Source: Chrysemys picta bellii (Eukaryota > Chordata > Testudines > Emydidae). Taken from it: a stretch of 64,000 nt of DNA. Under the pieces are notes generated by a model. It ran no database searches. It saw nothing but the letters and a program-made list of their open reading frames with translations, and was not told the DNA's origin. Shown here piece by piece: positions 47,130 through 58,462 of this stretch (positions are counted from its first letter, which is position 1; the number at the start of each line of letters is the position of its first letter). The stretch spans positions 124,534,943 to 124,598,942 of the forward strand of contig NC_088791.1 in NCBI RefSeq assembly GCF_011386835.1. The letters run 5' to 3'. Position numbers and translations under genes: made by a program.

Positions 47130-50053
47130 CTAGCAAAGTGGAGCGGGTGCGGGAGAAAGACGGGCATGTGTTAATATAAAGAACATGGTAGATGAGTGCA
47201 GTCATATGCTGAAATGTAAAGGTGTTACAGTGAAATTCTGGTGCAGAATAAATGCTATTAGATTCTCTTCACCTTTTAATATTCTTCAGCAGGTGAAGTT
47301 GAAACACTTAAGCACCATCAAAGCCCAAAATCTGTGTTTGTAAAATTAATGTAATTCTTGATCAGATTTTTTTTTTGTAAACAAAGGCCTCAGTGTTTTT
47401 ATACATGTTACAGAGAAGCAGCAATTAAAGTCACAGCTGCTCCCCTTCCAAGCCTCTGTTTCAGTTACTTAACTCTTTGGAAAATTCACTGTTCAGGTTG
47501 CAAGTTTTCATATTCAAATTTTGCCAGTGAATTAGCAGAGTACAGTAGGAGGGTAAAAAAACCACTTACATAATATTTCTTGTAACCAGGTTCTGAACAG
47601 TTCTATAGTTGAAATAGCTGGGGCAGGACAGTCGAAATCTAGTATGGGAATAACTGGGGGAGTATTTATTGCCTCTTGTTGTTTTTGACTTTGGTAGGGG
47701 CTGCTGTTTGCCCCCCCACCCAGCTGTTATTCCAGCCAGTGGGCAGTTGCTTCATGTATGCTGCACAGGGTACTGGAAACTCCAGTTCTATCACAGCATG
47801 CAGGGAATGCACAGACAGCACTGTACTGCTGCTATGTGGGACTGAAGTGGTGTGGGCAGCTGGAGCAATGCCCTGAGCACCGAGCGTGAAATTCACCTTA
47901 ATCTCAGGAAGTCTAGAGCTAAGGAAGAATTTGCTGTCCAATCATGACTAACTCAGCTGCCTAATGTAAACTTCTGTCAACTATTGTGAGGGCCCCTGTG
48001 GACCCTCTTTTACAGTATAAAGAGAGCCCTTCACCTTGGCTGTAGGGACCCAGACTGTTCTCTGTAGCTCAGAGTCTGCATGTCTCCATGGGAGCTAAAG
48101 GCCCAGCTTCTCATAGATTCTAAAGCCAGAAGGGACCATGGTGATCATCTGTCTGATATCCTGTATAATATAGACAGTAGAACATCCCCAAAATAATTCC
48201 TTTTGAACTAGACCATATCTTATTTTTTGAAAAACCCACTGTTGATTTTAAGATGGCCAGTGATGCAGTATCCACCACAATCGTTGGTAAATTGTGCCGA
48301 TGGTTAATTACTCTCACTTAAAAATTTACACCTTCTTTCCAGTCTGAAGTGTTTAGCTTCAACTTGCAGCCATTCGCTGCTAGACTGAAGAGCCTATTAT
48401 CAAATAGATATTCTCCATGTAGGTTCTTCTCTGTTAAGCTAAATAGAGTGAACTCCTTGAATCTATCATTATAAGGCATGTTTCCTAGTTCTTCAATCAT
48501 TCTCATGGCTTTTCTCTGAACCTCTCCAATTTATCAATATGCTTCTTGAATTGTGGACACCACACCTGGACATGGTATTCTAGCAGTGGTCACACCAGTG
48601 CCAAATGCAAGGTTATTTTACCTTTTACTCCTACTTGATATTCCCCAGTTTATGCATCCAAGGATTGCATTAGTCCTTTTGGCCACAGCATTGCACTGAT
48701 TTTCAGCATTTTGAACTGATTATCCACCACCACCCCAAATCTTCAGAATAACTGCTTCTGAGGACAGTGTCCCCCCATCTTGAAAATATGGCCTACATTC
48801 TTAAATTGTAGCTCAATGTATACTTTTACATTTAGCCATATTAAAAAACTCAGATTGTTTGCTTAAGACCAGTTTACCAACCAATTCAGATCACTCTGTA
48901 TTAGTGACCTGTCCTCTTATTTACAATCCCCGAGTCTCTGTTGCCTGCAAACTTTATTTGGCTTTTGAGGAAAGGAGGGGGTTGAGACCCACAGGATATT
49001 TTTATTATTGTTCCTGTCGTGGAAAGTTTTTTTTTTTTTATTATTATGCCTATTGGTGTGAATTTGTATACAGTGGAGTGGGTGGAGCAACCTCTTATAA
49101 AAAAAATTATTGTGAAAATTACTTTATGTAAAGGTGCCCAGAAGATGGGATGGACTCTTCATTATACTTTATAAACTTAAATGAATAAATAGAAAATGAT
49201 ACTAGACAAGGGCTCAAATTATGGCTCTATCCATCCCAAGCTCCGAGACAGAATTTCACAGTTTCAAATCTGTGCATAAAGGGAACGTCATGTGACAAAT
49301 CTGAAATTGTCTGAAGCAAAAGGTGATAGTTTTGCCTTAGTTTCCATACTGATAATGAACGATTGATAGTTCCTATAAAGCCAGATATACCAGGGGGTGC
49401 CATTGCCTGTTAAACAGCCTGTAACTTTCCTGGGGGGGATTCCCAGCTGGGAACAGTGAGGTTCTATGCATCTCTCTTCCCTGTATCTGTACAAGCGGCA
49501 CGTTGGAAGCACGTGTGCTGGTGGTGGGGATGCAGATCAGGAAGAGTAGACAGAGTGGAATGCATACTGACTATTCCCAGCTGGCAGATTGAGACCATTG
49601 ACAAGAGGCACAGATTAGAGCTGCTCTCCGCTCTGACTGAGCTGGGCTGGGCTGAAGCAGAGACTCTGGGAGTAACCATCTTCCTGACAGTACCCCCCAC
49701 TTTGTTGCCTTCAGACAGAATCTAACCCTGAAACTCATCAGCCCAAACTGTCTTCCTCTAGGTCTTTCTTATACCCCTCACCACATTTTTTAAAAAGTTT
49801 ACAGATATGGTCAATTGCTGATAATTAATTAAACTGTATCTAGATTGTACTATGAACCGGACATGCAGGGCCTGATTCTGAAGATGCTCTGACTAAAGTA
49901 AATACCACATGAATAAAATAAGTCAACTGAAGTAACTGGATTCCATGGAAAGTCACTGGGATTCTATGCATACAATGACTATAGCCTCAGGCCCTAAAAT
50001 ACTCTCTGCATCAGCAACTATCCAGAAACAGTTAGACAAACCCCTGAATGTAC
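47130..50053 (-). other. EFCAB6: EFCAB6 intron with CR1
   Basis: A 2,924-bp intron with the CR1 copy at 48112-48965. The rest shows nothing that I can name. Confidence 0.85.
48112..48965 (-). repeat. CR1 LINE 3' portion
   Basis: The + strand reads tcatagattctaaagccagaagggacc at the 3' end (CR1 ends in attctatga-like units). It continues through caccttctttccagtctgaa, tggcttttctctgaacctct, ggacaccacacctggacatgg, ttagtccttttggccaca, tttacatttagccatatt and caattcagatcactctgtat, in the CR1 3' order. About 850 bp, 5' truncated, sense with EFCAB6. Confidence 0.8.
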
Positions 50054-50238
50054 CGGTATTCGTGGCTTCTGAATGATCATCCTTTGTAGCAATGAACTTT
50101 CTTGTGGTTTCATTAATAGGACACAGCTTTGGAGAAAGTCACAGTATGCAAATTTGTCATTGTTCTTAATGTCGTATTTTGTTGCTATTTGGCTAATCTC
50201 TTCTTTACTTAAATCCAAACTGAACTTCTCTGCTATGG
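50054..50238 (-). CDS. EFCAB6: EFCAB6 exon (third from last)
   Basis: 185 bp, read as 2 nt plus 61 codons. Acceptor tgtttctttcag|CC, donor ACCG|GTACAT. The translation has IAEKFSLDLSKEEISQIA, KYDIKNNDKFAYCDFLQSC and SLLQRMIIQK, closely matching human EFCAB6 (EKFNLDISKEE...KYDLKSNGKFAYCDFIQSCVLLLK). The EF-hand loop DIKNNDKFAYCD has Lys at position 3 and Asp at 12, a non-canonical loop also seen in the human protein. No disruption. Confidence 0.96.
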
Positions 50239-51075
50239 CTGAAAGAAACAGAAATAACAAATGATAGTCAATTTGCTATCCTTGCAAATAGGTGACTTTT
50301 GTATCAAAACAAAATTCAGATTGACTAGTTATTAGGGATATGTTGACAGGCCACCAGTTCCAGTGACTGTCACATAAATGGATTATCTGGATCCTGCTAT
50401 ACATAGGGGGGGAAGGTGGAGGAAACAATTCCATTTAGCAGGATAACAGGTAAGTGATAAAACTTTAATGAGCTTTAAAGACAGCGCAAGAAATAAGCCC
50501 AATATTAGTTGAGCTGTAACTGTTCCTATACGAATGGTATACGAATCTATATGATATTATATAGGCAAAAAGTCTGTCCTGTCCATGCAGATACCCTGAT
50601 TGGGGAAAGAGGGCACAGAGAATTGTCCCCCCACGACTCCACAGCAGAAGAGCAGCAAACCTATCTAAGAATGAAATTCTGCTCCCATTGAAATATATAA
50701 AAGTCTTGTCATTCACTTCAATAGGACCACTTGAGGGAGCGCTAGAGAAAAGGTCCGGGGCCTGTACTTACTCTCACTCCCCAGCTCCACAAGGGAGTAT
50801 TCTACTGGGGAGTGTGGCCAGTCTTCCAGTACATATGCTATGCTGTGTAGCAAACACCAGCTAAAACCATGCTCTCCCTTTCAAATGAGCAGCAAAGTCT
50901 GCCTAGTAGTGCATTCCCCCCAAACCTCACTCGAGCAATTCTGCATTACAGAATTGGATCACTCATGCAGCTGATACCACTTGTTGAGGGCAGTGTTTTC
51001 CCATAGATTGGCACCTAGAAAGAAACTGGAGCACATTTTAACATGAGGGAACACAATTTTCAGATGGCAACAAAC

Positions 51076-51253
51076 CTAAGAAATCGGATGTTGAGATTTC
51101 TCCTAGTCGGTCAACATCCTTCTCTCTACAGTCTTTCAGTATTTCTCTCCAGGAATGTTGAATGATCTTTCTTATTTTATTTTCTATTGGTTCGCAGTTC
51201 AGTAAAGGTGGGGACCATGCCATTGCAGTACGAGGCCGGCTGGACATTGGAGT
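51076..51253 (-). CDS. EFCAB6: EFCAB6 exon (fourth from last)
   Basis: 178 bp, 59 codons plus 1 nt. Acceptor cctgttactttag|ACT. The donor TTAG|GTTTGT is weak (T at +3 and T at +4), but it is the only phase-correct site: G joins CC of the next exon to make alanine (DFL-A-IAEK). The translation includes SPPLLNCEPIENKIRKI, WREILKDCREKDVDRL and GEISTSDFL, matching human PPLQNCDPIESRLRK...LLKECKEKDVARQGDINASDFLAL. The N-terminal part is proline/serine-rich and divergent. Confidence 0.95.
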
Positions 51254-51684
51254 CTAAAGTAACAGGCAAATTTGAATATTTAGATAGACAAGACACTAAA
51301 AAAATCCCAGTTCTAGTGCTTCAGAACTTTAGCATACCTCATGCATCCTTATTTATGATCTGATTTGTGTCAGCATTAAAGTAAAAATGCTTCTACTTGG
51401 ATGAACATATTAGTAGGCTGGAAATTGATCTACCTTGAATCTACCGAGTGTTTTTCTGTCTGTAATTTCTTGTTCTGCTCAACTCATAGCTCAGTTGTAT
51501 ATATTCCCCCTTGAACCTATTGTTCCTTAAGTGGCAGATATATTTGTTTTTAAAAGATATGTAATTTGATGTCAATCTCACAATAAATAGATCAATGCAC
51601 AAGTTCTTGGATACCGACAATTTAAAGCAAGTATACTAATTTGCTTACTATAAATTTTAACAGTAAGTACAAGAACCTTATAAT

Positions 51685-52098
51685 TAGGCTTGACAGTATT
51701 CGATTTTTATCAGTAAATGTCAGTAAACAACGATTTCACCATATACACATAACCCAACAAAAATATTTTCATAGATTATAACTGAAATTTACAGATAGGC
51801 AAAGTAAAAAAAAATGTGGCTTGAGAATTTAATAGAGTTTGATATAGGGATATTTATTTTGTAGATTTCAACATGTAGTGTTGACAATTTGTGTTTTAAT
51901 GGTTATAAAACTAACTTTTAAAATCTCAAAATCTACTGTCATAAATAACTGCTGTCTGACCCTTCGCTTTGTATGTTCTCCCTATAATTTCCCACAACTG
52001 TGAAAATCTAAATCAATAGATGTCAAAAATGCTTAAAAATAAACATCAATATTATCTGTCAATTACCAAAAAAAAAAAACCGAATTCTGCCAAGCCTA
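51685..52098. mobile_element. Non-autonomous hAT-like element
   Basis: 414 bp with ends taggcttgacagtattcgattttt and (right, inverted) taggcttggcagaattcggttttt, flanked by cttataat (51677-51684) and cctataat (52099-52106), 7 of 8 identical. The interior is AT-rich without coding sequence. The 8-bp duplication indicates hAT even though the ends begin TAGG rather than CAGG. Confidence 0.8.
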
Positions 52099-52636
52099 CC
52101 TATAATGTGATCATATATTCCCCTCTCTTTAGGCTGGAGAGGAACAGTAAAGCCCCATTCTAACAGAAAAGAATTGGAAGGGTACAGAGTATGTTCCCTG
52201 TATATTCTCCAACCACCTCTTTCCCTTCAGAGATCACCACAGGGGAGCTCTCCTCAGCAGCAGAAGAGGGTGTGACCAGGAGAAGGGGAACAATTATTCT
52301 TTGTAGTAGGTTCCTTACTCAGTAGAATTTATGATTCATTCTGAGAATGAGGGATTAAGCATGGGCTTGTAAGCCCTCAGCCTTTAGCAGTATGGTGTGA
52401 GCTGCACTGACATTTGTGAAGGGAGCCAGAGTATAATGCAATATTCACTGGGTCTTTGCTGTGTATTCTTGCAGATCTCAGGCTTGCATCATAAATCTTG
52501 GCCATGATCCCCACACCCCTTTTATGCACAGCCACGAGGGCACTTTTAGGGAGATGCATGGTGATGAGGTTGAGCTGGGGCTGATCCAGAGATGTGCATT
52601 TGGGGGGGCCTGTGCTCCTCTTCTATGATCTTTCTG

Positions 52637-52708
52637 GGTCCAGATCCAATTCCCACTGAAGTTAATGAGGAAAGTTCCGTTGACTTCAGTGGGAATTTGA
52701 TCAATCCC
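52637..52708. repeat. Palindromic ancient repeat
   Basis: aattcccactgaagttaa on the left pairs with ttgacttcagtgggaatt on the right. The outer parts ggtccagatcc/ggattgatc have diverged. Confidence 0.7.
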
Positions 52709-53292
52709 TTAGTCAAAAATGAAGCATGTGACCAACTGTCAGGCCTCTCCAATGCAAGGACTTACAGATCAATAATCAAGTTCACAACAGGCCAATGCTT
52801 TTAGACTTACCAACTGTGGGAAGTTTGTTGCATCTTTAAATCTATTCAATTGGCTACCGCTTTTTCAACAGCTAAACATCTAAGTATAGTCAGCAGTAAT
52901 ATGAATCATTTTTTCCAAGCACTGAAGAATTTATAAGCTGCTGACTAGAAGAATATACAGCCAAGAGATTCAAACTGTCAAGAGGAATATTGGCTAACTC
53001 TTTCATTCTATCTTCTATGAATGTTAGTGCTTGGGAGAGATGCCAGAGAGATATTCCAGGAGACTGCAGTCCTGGAAAGCTGTAGTGGAAAAACTCCCCT
53101 ACATTGCCCTGTCAAGGTGCTTCTAACCAAAATGGGAGATGGGGCCAGGTTAGTCCCTCTGTCTATTCAGTCTTTGGCCTCCGTGCTGAGTCTGAAGAGA
53201 AGGCTGACAATTGTGATGGTAGATTTTGTGACCCAGGTAAACATTCACCAAAAACTGGACTCAGACCACCAATACATTTCCTAGAGACTGCC

Positions 53293-54175
53293 TGTGGCGG
53301 GTTTTGTACCTCATCAACCCCTTTGATTCAAGGGGGGGGAGGGGGCGCAAGGTTAACCCCGCCTCCCTGCATCTACGTCAGTCTTACTACCTCCCCGGTA
53401 GTCAGGGCTGTATGGCCCAATGTCCAGAGTCCCTCAAATCCGCCTTCCCCAGTGGCCAGAGTCCCTGTAGTGCACTCCTAAAGCAGTGGGGCCCAATGGC
53501 CAGAGTCTCTCTACACTCTCTTTGCCCAGCAGGATAGTGCAGCCTAGTGGCCAGAGTCTCTCTAAATTCTTCCCCTCGGGGGATAGCGTGGCCCAGCGGC
53601 CGGAGTTCATCTACCTCCTTTGGGGTGAGAGAGAGGGGTCAGTGAACTGTCATCCCCCAAAAAGGGAGGGGGGTTAGAGACCCCCAGTAGGGGAGCCCAG
53701 ACCCACCTGCCTTCACCAGGCTCTGACCCAGGGCCCTGTCAGTGATGGCGTGATCAGCCACGGGTCAGCAGGGAATCCTACTGCAACACGCTGCCCTCAG
53801 AGTGGTGGGAGATACCACTCCTTTCCCTGAGTAACTTCCTACCAGTCCTCCAAACGTAGCAGTCCTTGTGGCATCAGGGTCTCCAGGTTCCTCAGCACCC
53901 GATGCTCCCTGTGGTTCCCACAGCTGCCAGTCTCTGGGCCTGCTTCCTGGCTCCTCAGCTCCCTCCTGGAAAGGTTGCAACTGCTCCTGGGCCAGAGCTT
54001 CTGCTAGGCATCCTCCTTCCCCAGCCGCCAGCCCTGACTGAGCGGTTCTGCAGGCTTTTATGCTTGACTCCCGGTTGGAGCATGCCCAGCAGAGCCTCAG
54101 GGAAGTGGCTTCCTCTGCCAGCAGGGAAGGGTTAACTCTCTCAGGCCCAGTGCGGGGCCAGTCCACCCCGTCACA
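53293..54175 (-). mobile_element. Solo LTR, sense with EFCAB6
   Basis: 883 bp. On the - strand it starts TGTGACGGGGTGGAC and ends CCGCCACA, with exact 5-bp duplications ctgcc at 53288-53292 and 54176-54180. It has a TATA-like box (54055-54062) about 115 bp from its - strand start, where an LTR promoter is expected. Internally the + strand shows a repeated ggcccaatggccagagtctctcta-type unit (about 53415-53610). No coding interior. Confidence 0.85.
54055..54062 (-). promoter_or_regulatory. TATA-like box of LTR
   Basis: CATAAAAG on the - strand, inside aagcataaaagcctgcag, correctly placed for transcription toward the EFCAB6 exons at 51 kb and below. Whether it is active is unknown. Confidence 0.5.
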
Positions 54176-54390
54176 CTGCCTAACAGCTATCAGAGGTTAA
54201 TAACTTTTGGTCAATACTAGCTTGGGCTGGTGACCTACAGGTAAAAATCTTACATTTTTTATGTTGCTTTTTCAGCATCTGAGCTTTTATGGCTGGGCCT
54301 GTTTACTTTGTTCCCACAAATGTGACTGTCCTATGTTAAATAACAGGTATTTATTTGCAATATGACTCATTTGTGAGTTAGTAGGACAAT

Positions 54391-54476
54391 GGCCAAGATC
54401 CTCAGCAGGTATAAACAGCATAACACCATTGGTTTCAATTGAGCTACTCAGTTTATATCTACCGAGGATCAAGTCC
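54391..54476. repeat. Palindromic ancient repeat
   Basis: ggccaagatcctcagcaggtataaac and the inverted gtttatatctaccgaggatcaagtcc. Same family as 63631-63716. Confidence 0.65.
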
Positions 54477-54536
54477 ATTTTTTTATCATCCCAAATTCTC
54501 TGCTAAGTGCCAAAGCTTCTTATCAACAGACATTTG

Positions 54537-54607
54537 GACCTGATCTGATGCCCAGTGAAGTCAATGGGAATATTTTCATTTACTTCTATTGGTATTGGAT
54601 CAGGCCC
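54537..54607. repeat. Palindromic ancient repeat
   Basis: ggacctgatctgatgcc...gaagtcaatggg and inverted ttctattggtattggatcaggccc. It ends only about 55 bp from the EFCAB6 exon donor at 54662. Confidence 0.7.
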
Positions 54608-54662
54608 TTAATAAACGTGAAAACCTAGAAAAGTCCTTAAGTGATCAAACACCTACTTTTAC

Positions 54663-54884
54663 TTGACCTAATGGAGAAGATGCTGTCTTGGGACGTGAAG
54701 GTTGAGAAGGTAACCGTGACCCAGGCTCAGCAGGGGTAGTGGGCTTGGAGGAACATGGAGCATTGTTTGTGGATGGAGTATCTGATGGCATTGTCACTAC
54801 TTCGGAGTTGAATTTCTTCAAAAAATCACAGTACTTCAGTTTTCCATCGGCATCAACAGGCACTGTATTCCAGAGGTTTTCAAA
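54663..54884 (-). CDS. EFCAB6: EFCAB6 exon (fifth from last)
   Basis: 222 bp, 74 codons, phase 0 at both ends. Acceptor gcttctccattag|TTT, donor TCAA|GTAAAA. The translation opens FENLWNTVPVDADGKLKYCDF and continues LKKFNSE, matching human FDRLWNEMPVNAKGRLKYPDFLSRFSSE. The remaining 45 residues or so form a proline/serine/threonine-rich linker (PSDTPSTNN, PTTPAEPGSRLPSQP), a region poorly conserved in EFCAB6. VDADGKLKYCDF is the second half of an EF-hand whose first helix would be in the previous exon, which was not found in the window. Confidence 0.94.
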
Positions 54885-55503
54885 CTAATGGAGAAGCAAA
54901 AGATCATTTTTGTAAATGCTAGCTGGAAAAGTATATTATGTACTAAGACTGTTAAAGACATTGTTGAAAGTGACTTGGAATGACAGGAATCCTAGGGCCT
55001 AAGTTAATAAAAAAATTTACAGCTTCTCTGCAGAAGTCTGTGTAAGTCTGGGAAAACAATGAAAAAGTGATTTCTGTAGGACATTTTTTAATTGAACTGG
55101 GCCCTTAGTGAGCTGTTTAAGACCATTAAACCTTCTGATTAGACACAGTGACTGAGCTACAGTATATAAGAATGCTTTAACAGAAAATGTAAATCAAATG
55201 CACGATGCACCTGCATCCTGTCTAAGTACCATGAAGCAAGTTTCTCATTCTATCAGGTGCACCTAAATTCTACTAACATCTCAACAGGCTGTTCAGATTT
55301 TTCAGTTATTGTATTTGCATCAACAATTTTATTTCACTCTGAGGGCAAAAATGTCTCATTGCAAAACTTAAATGAATGCCGTAGGAAAACTTTACAGCTT
55401 TTTACACCCTTATATAGTTAAAATATAGTGTCATGAACTGCATCAGTATAATACACAGTATTACTTCAGAAGAGATGGGGCCAGATTCAGATACCCTTAT
55501 CAT

Positions 55504-55640
55504 AGGTGCTGGAACTAAGGGTGCTGGGGGTGCTGTTGCACACCCTAACTTGAAGTGGTTTTTATCATATACAGGGTTTACAATTTGGTTCAGTGGCTCT
55601 CAGCACCACCACTATACAAATTATTCCAGCACCCTTGACT
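55504..55640. mobile_element. Short hAT-like MITE
   Basis: The left end aggtgctggaactaaggg and right end attccagcaccctt are inverted. Flanks cttatcat (55496-55503) and cttattat (55641-55648) match at 7 of 8. The exact right edge is uncertain by a few bases. Confidence 0.55.
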
Positions 55641-55739
55641 CTTATTATTCATGCATGAATGGTCCCATTGATTCCAATGGGATTACTGGTACAGTAAGTT
55701 AGTTGAACTACCTCTATATTCCAGACTTGTCTCTTTCTG

Positions 55740-56921
55740 TCAAAACTAACATTTCAGCCTTTCTCACAAGTCCTCATGAATGTCTAGCCATCAACTCGGG
55801 CTCACCATGGCTAAAACAGAACTCTTGATCTTTCACCTCATAGACTCCCCCATCTCCTTTCCTGATCACTGTGGATAACACCACTATCCTGCCAGTCACC
55901 AAGGACCAAAACCTGGGTGTCATCTTTGACTTGGCCCTCTCTCTAGATCCTCACATCCAGGCTATATCTACATCTGGCAAATTCTCTCTGCATATCATCT
56001 CTAAGATATAGCCTTTCCTATCCATCCACACACACTCTTGTCCATCTCACCTCTTGATTACTGCAACATCCTTCTCTCTGGCATTGACCAATCAAATCTT
56101 GCCCTACTCATATTAATTCAGAATGCTGCTGCAAAGGACATGTTCCTAGCCTGTCACTTTACATCTTCCCACTGGTTCTGTCTTTTCTGTCATACCAAAA
56201 AATGCTATTTGTCTTCACTCTGAAGGCCCTTCACCCCACCCATCATCTCTCATTCATTATTGAGACATCACACCTGCCTTTGACAGACCCATTAAGTCAA
56301 CATCTATGGTCCATTTGTTAAATTTTCAAACAGGCAACTTGTGGTTTCTCCCATGCTGCCCCATATATTGAGAGGAGCTTCCCATAAACAGCTGCAAAAC
56401 TATCCTTAAAACTTTCCATTTCTGTGATGCTGACTAAAAAAAATAACGGGCTGCTGGTATTCTGATCCCATTGCCTTGCATGCTGACCAATACCATCTCA
56501 TTGTTTCCTTGTATTCTCTAGTCCACGGGTCGGCAACGTTTGGCACGCGGCTCACCAGGGTAAGCACCCTGGCGGGCTGGGCCAGTTTATTTACCTGCTG
56601 ACGTGGCAGGTTTGGCCGATCGCAGCCCTCACTGGCCGCGGTTCGCTGTCCTGGGCTAATGGCCCGAACCTGCCATGTCAGCAGGTAAATAAACTGGCCC
56701 GGCCCGCCAGGGTGCTTACGCTGGCGAGCCGCGTACCAAACGTTGCCGACCCCTGCTCTAGTCTATCTGTATTCATCTGTTGTCTCTTGTCTTATACTCA
56801 GATTGCAAGCTCTTTGCGGCAGGTCTCTTTTTGTTCTCTGATCAGACCCCAAGTTGTGAGCTCAATGGGGTCTGATCCATGACTAAGGCTCCTAGGTACT
56901 ACCACAATCAAATAATAATAA
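55740..56921 (+). repeat. L2 LINE, reverse-transcriptase C-terminus and 3' tail
   Basis: The + strand carries decayed ORF2 sequence with SISPLDYCNILLSGI, LILIQNAAAK and LKALHPTHHLS, the L2 pattern 'LDYCNxLLxGLPxxxLxxLQxVQNAAAR...FKALHGLAPxYLSDLL'. It is followed by the 3' tail attgcaagctctttgcggcagg...gactaaggctcctaggtactaccacaatcaaataataataa. The hAT element at 56524-56755 splits it. Multiple stops; inactive. Confidence 0.75.
56524..56755. mobile_element. Non-autonomous hAT element, near-palindromic
   Basis: 232 bp. Starts cacgggtcggcaacgtttgg and ends ccaaacgttgccgacccctg, with exact 8-bp duplications ctctagtc at 56516-56523 and 56756-56763. The arms extend inward (gtttatttacctgctgac and gtcagcaggtaaataaac), so most of the element folds back. 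Confidence 0.92.
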
Positions 56922-57539
56922 AGAATCTGGCCCAATGGCAACTTACAGAATTCTAAGGGCCAGACTGCAATACACTTATCCATACTGAATAGTACTTTAT
57001 TCCACAAGTAGTTCCATTGACTTAAATGGGACTACTCATGGTATAAACTACTAATCAATGTAAGTAAGGGTATCACACTTCACAGTCAAATGAGTCATAC
57101 TAAACCACGCTTCAGTAGGCAGTAGCACTCCTTTTAAAGCCTTCATTTCTGATTTTTTTTCTAAATATAATCAAATTGTGAAACTTAAACTGCTCTTGAC
57201 TTAAACTTTTTTTCAGCAGAAATGTATACCCTCAAGGAAGCTAGTCACCCATAGGGCTTCGATGGATATGGCAAGCTTGCAGTCAAACTTCAAAGGGCAA
57301 ACGTATATTTTGAACGCTCTTTCAACTTTCCCCCATTGGCCTGGCTGCTACCATGTCATGAATTATTAAAAAAAAAAATTCTTCACATTTCATTTGAGGA
57401 TCTCGAAGTGCTTTACAAACATTAAATATTACAGCCACTTTTGGGATGGCATATAGCAACGGTTGAGTTCAAGAAGAGAAGAAGCAGAATGTTCATACAA
57501 TGGAAACTGTAGAAAAGGAGGGAGAGAGTTTTAGGTATA

Positions 57540-57702
57540 TACACTATAAATACCTGCCTGGAATTTGGCAATAGCACCATGGCTAAGCCCTCTACTTTTA
57601 CAAAACGGTCCATGACAACAGAGTCTTGATTTTTCCATTGCTTCACTAAGAATGACCAGACCATGTGAAACTTATTTTTAATATGAAATACTCCATTTAT
57701 AA
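57540..57702 (-). other. Coding-like but unassigned sequence, left of hAT
   Basis: On the - strand a short open stretch reads HMVWSFLVKQWKNQDSVV. I recognise no family, and it does not match EFCAB6 as I know it. The sequence across the hAT element (58463-58740) was contiguous with it before insertion. It could be an old transposon gene. Confidence 0.3.
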
Positions 57703-58462
57703 CAGGGGTGGGCAAACTTTTTGGCCCGAGGGCCACATATGGGTAGGGAAGGAGGGCCGGGTAGGGGAGGCTGTGCCTCCCCAAACAGCCTGGCCCCCGT
57801 CCCCCTATTCGCCCCCTCCCACTTCCCGCCTCGTGACTGCCGCCCTCAAAATCCCCGACCCATCCAACCCCCCTTGCTCCTTGTCCCCTGACCGTCCCCT
57901 CCCAGGACTTCCTGCCCCTAACTGGCCCCCGGGACCCCACCCCCTATCCAACCCCTCTTTCTCCCTGTCCCCTGACTACCCCGACCTCTATCCACACCCC
58001 TGACAGGACCCCTGGGACTCCCATGCCTATCCAACTGCCCCCTGCTCCCTGACTGCCCCCCCAGAACCCCTGACCCATCCAACCCACCCTGCTTCCTGTC
58101 CCCTGATTGCCCCAACCCCTATCCACACCCCTGCCCCCTGACAGGCCCCCGGGACTCCCACGCCTATCCAGCCCCCGTTTGCCATTCCCTGACCGCCTCC
58201 CCAGAACCTCTGCCCCAGCCAACCGCTCCGTGTCCCCTGACTGCATCCCAGTACCCCCCTTTCCCGCCCCCTTACCATGCTGGAGCCAGCCACGCCGCCC
58301 CGCTGCCCAGCAGGAATGGTGTGCCAGAGCGCTGGCGGCGCAGCGAGCTGAGGCTGCGGGGGAGGGGCCGGGACCAAGCCTCCCCAGCCGGGACCTCAGG
58401 GGCCAAGCAGGACAGTCCTGCGGGTCGGATGTGGCCCGCGGGCCGTAGTTTGCCCACCTCTG
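57703..58462. mobile_element. hAT element with internal tandem repeats
   Basis: 760 bp from caggggtgggcaaactttttggcc to ggccgtagtttgcccacctctg. Flanks atttataa (57695-57702) and atctatag (58463-58470) are identical at 6 of 8. The interior (about 57830-58260) is a C-rich, irregular tandem array of 'gaccccctgacccatccaacccccctgctc'-type units, which creates several long but meaningless open frames on both strands. Confidence 0.8.

Larger units (their letters stand above)
51254..54662 (-). other. EFCAB6: EFCAB6 intron with hAT and solo LTR
   Basis: A 3,409-bp intron (GT at the 54662 side, AG at 51254-51255 on -). It holds a hAT element (51685), three palindromes and the solo LTR at 53293. The stretch 52107-52636 shows nothing recognised. 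Confidence 0.85.

Noticed and set aside
57422..57940. 172-codon open frame on the - strand
   Set aside because: Half of it is translated from the C-rich tandem array of the hAT element at 57703; the composition (Gly/Arg repeats) is an artefact of the repeat.
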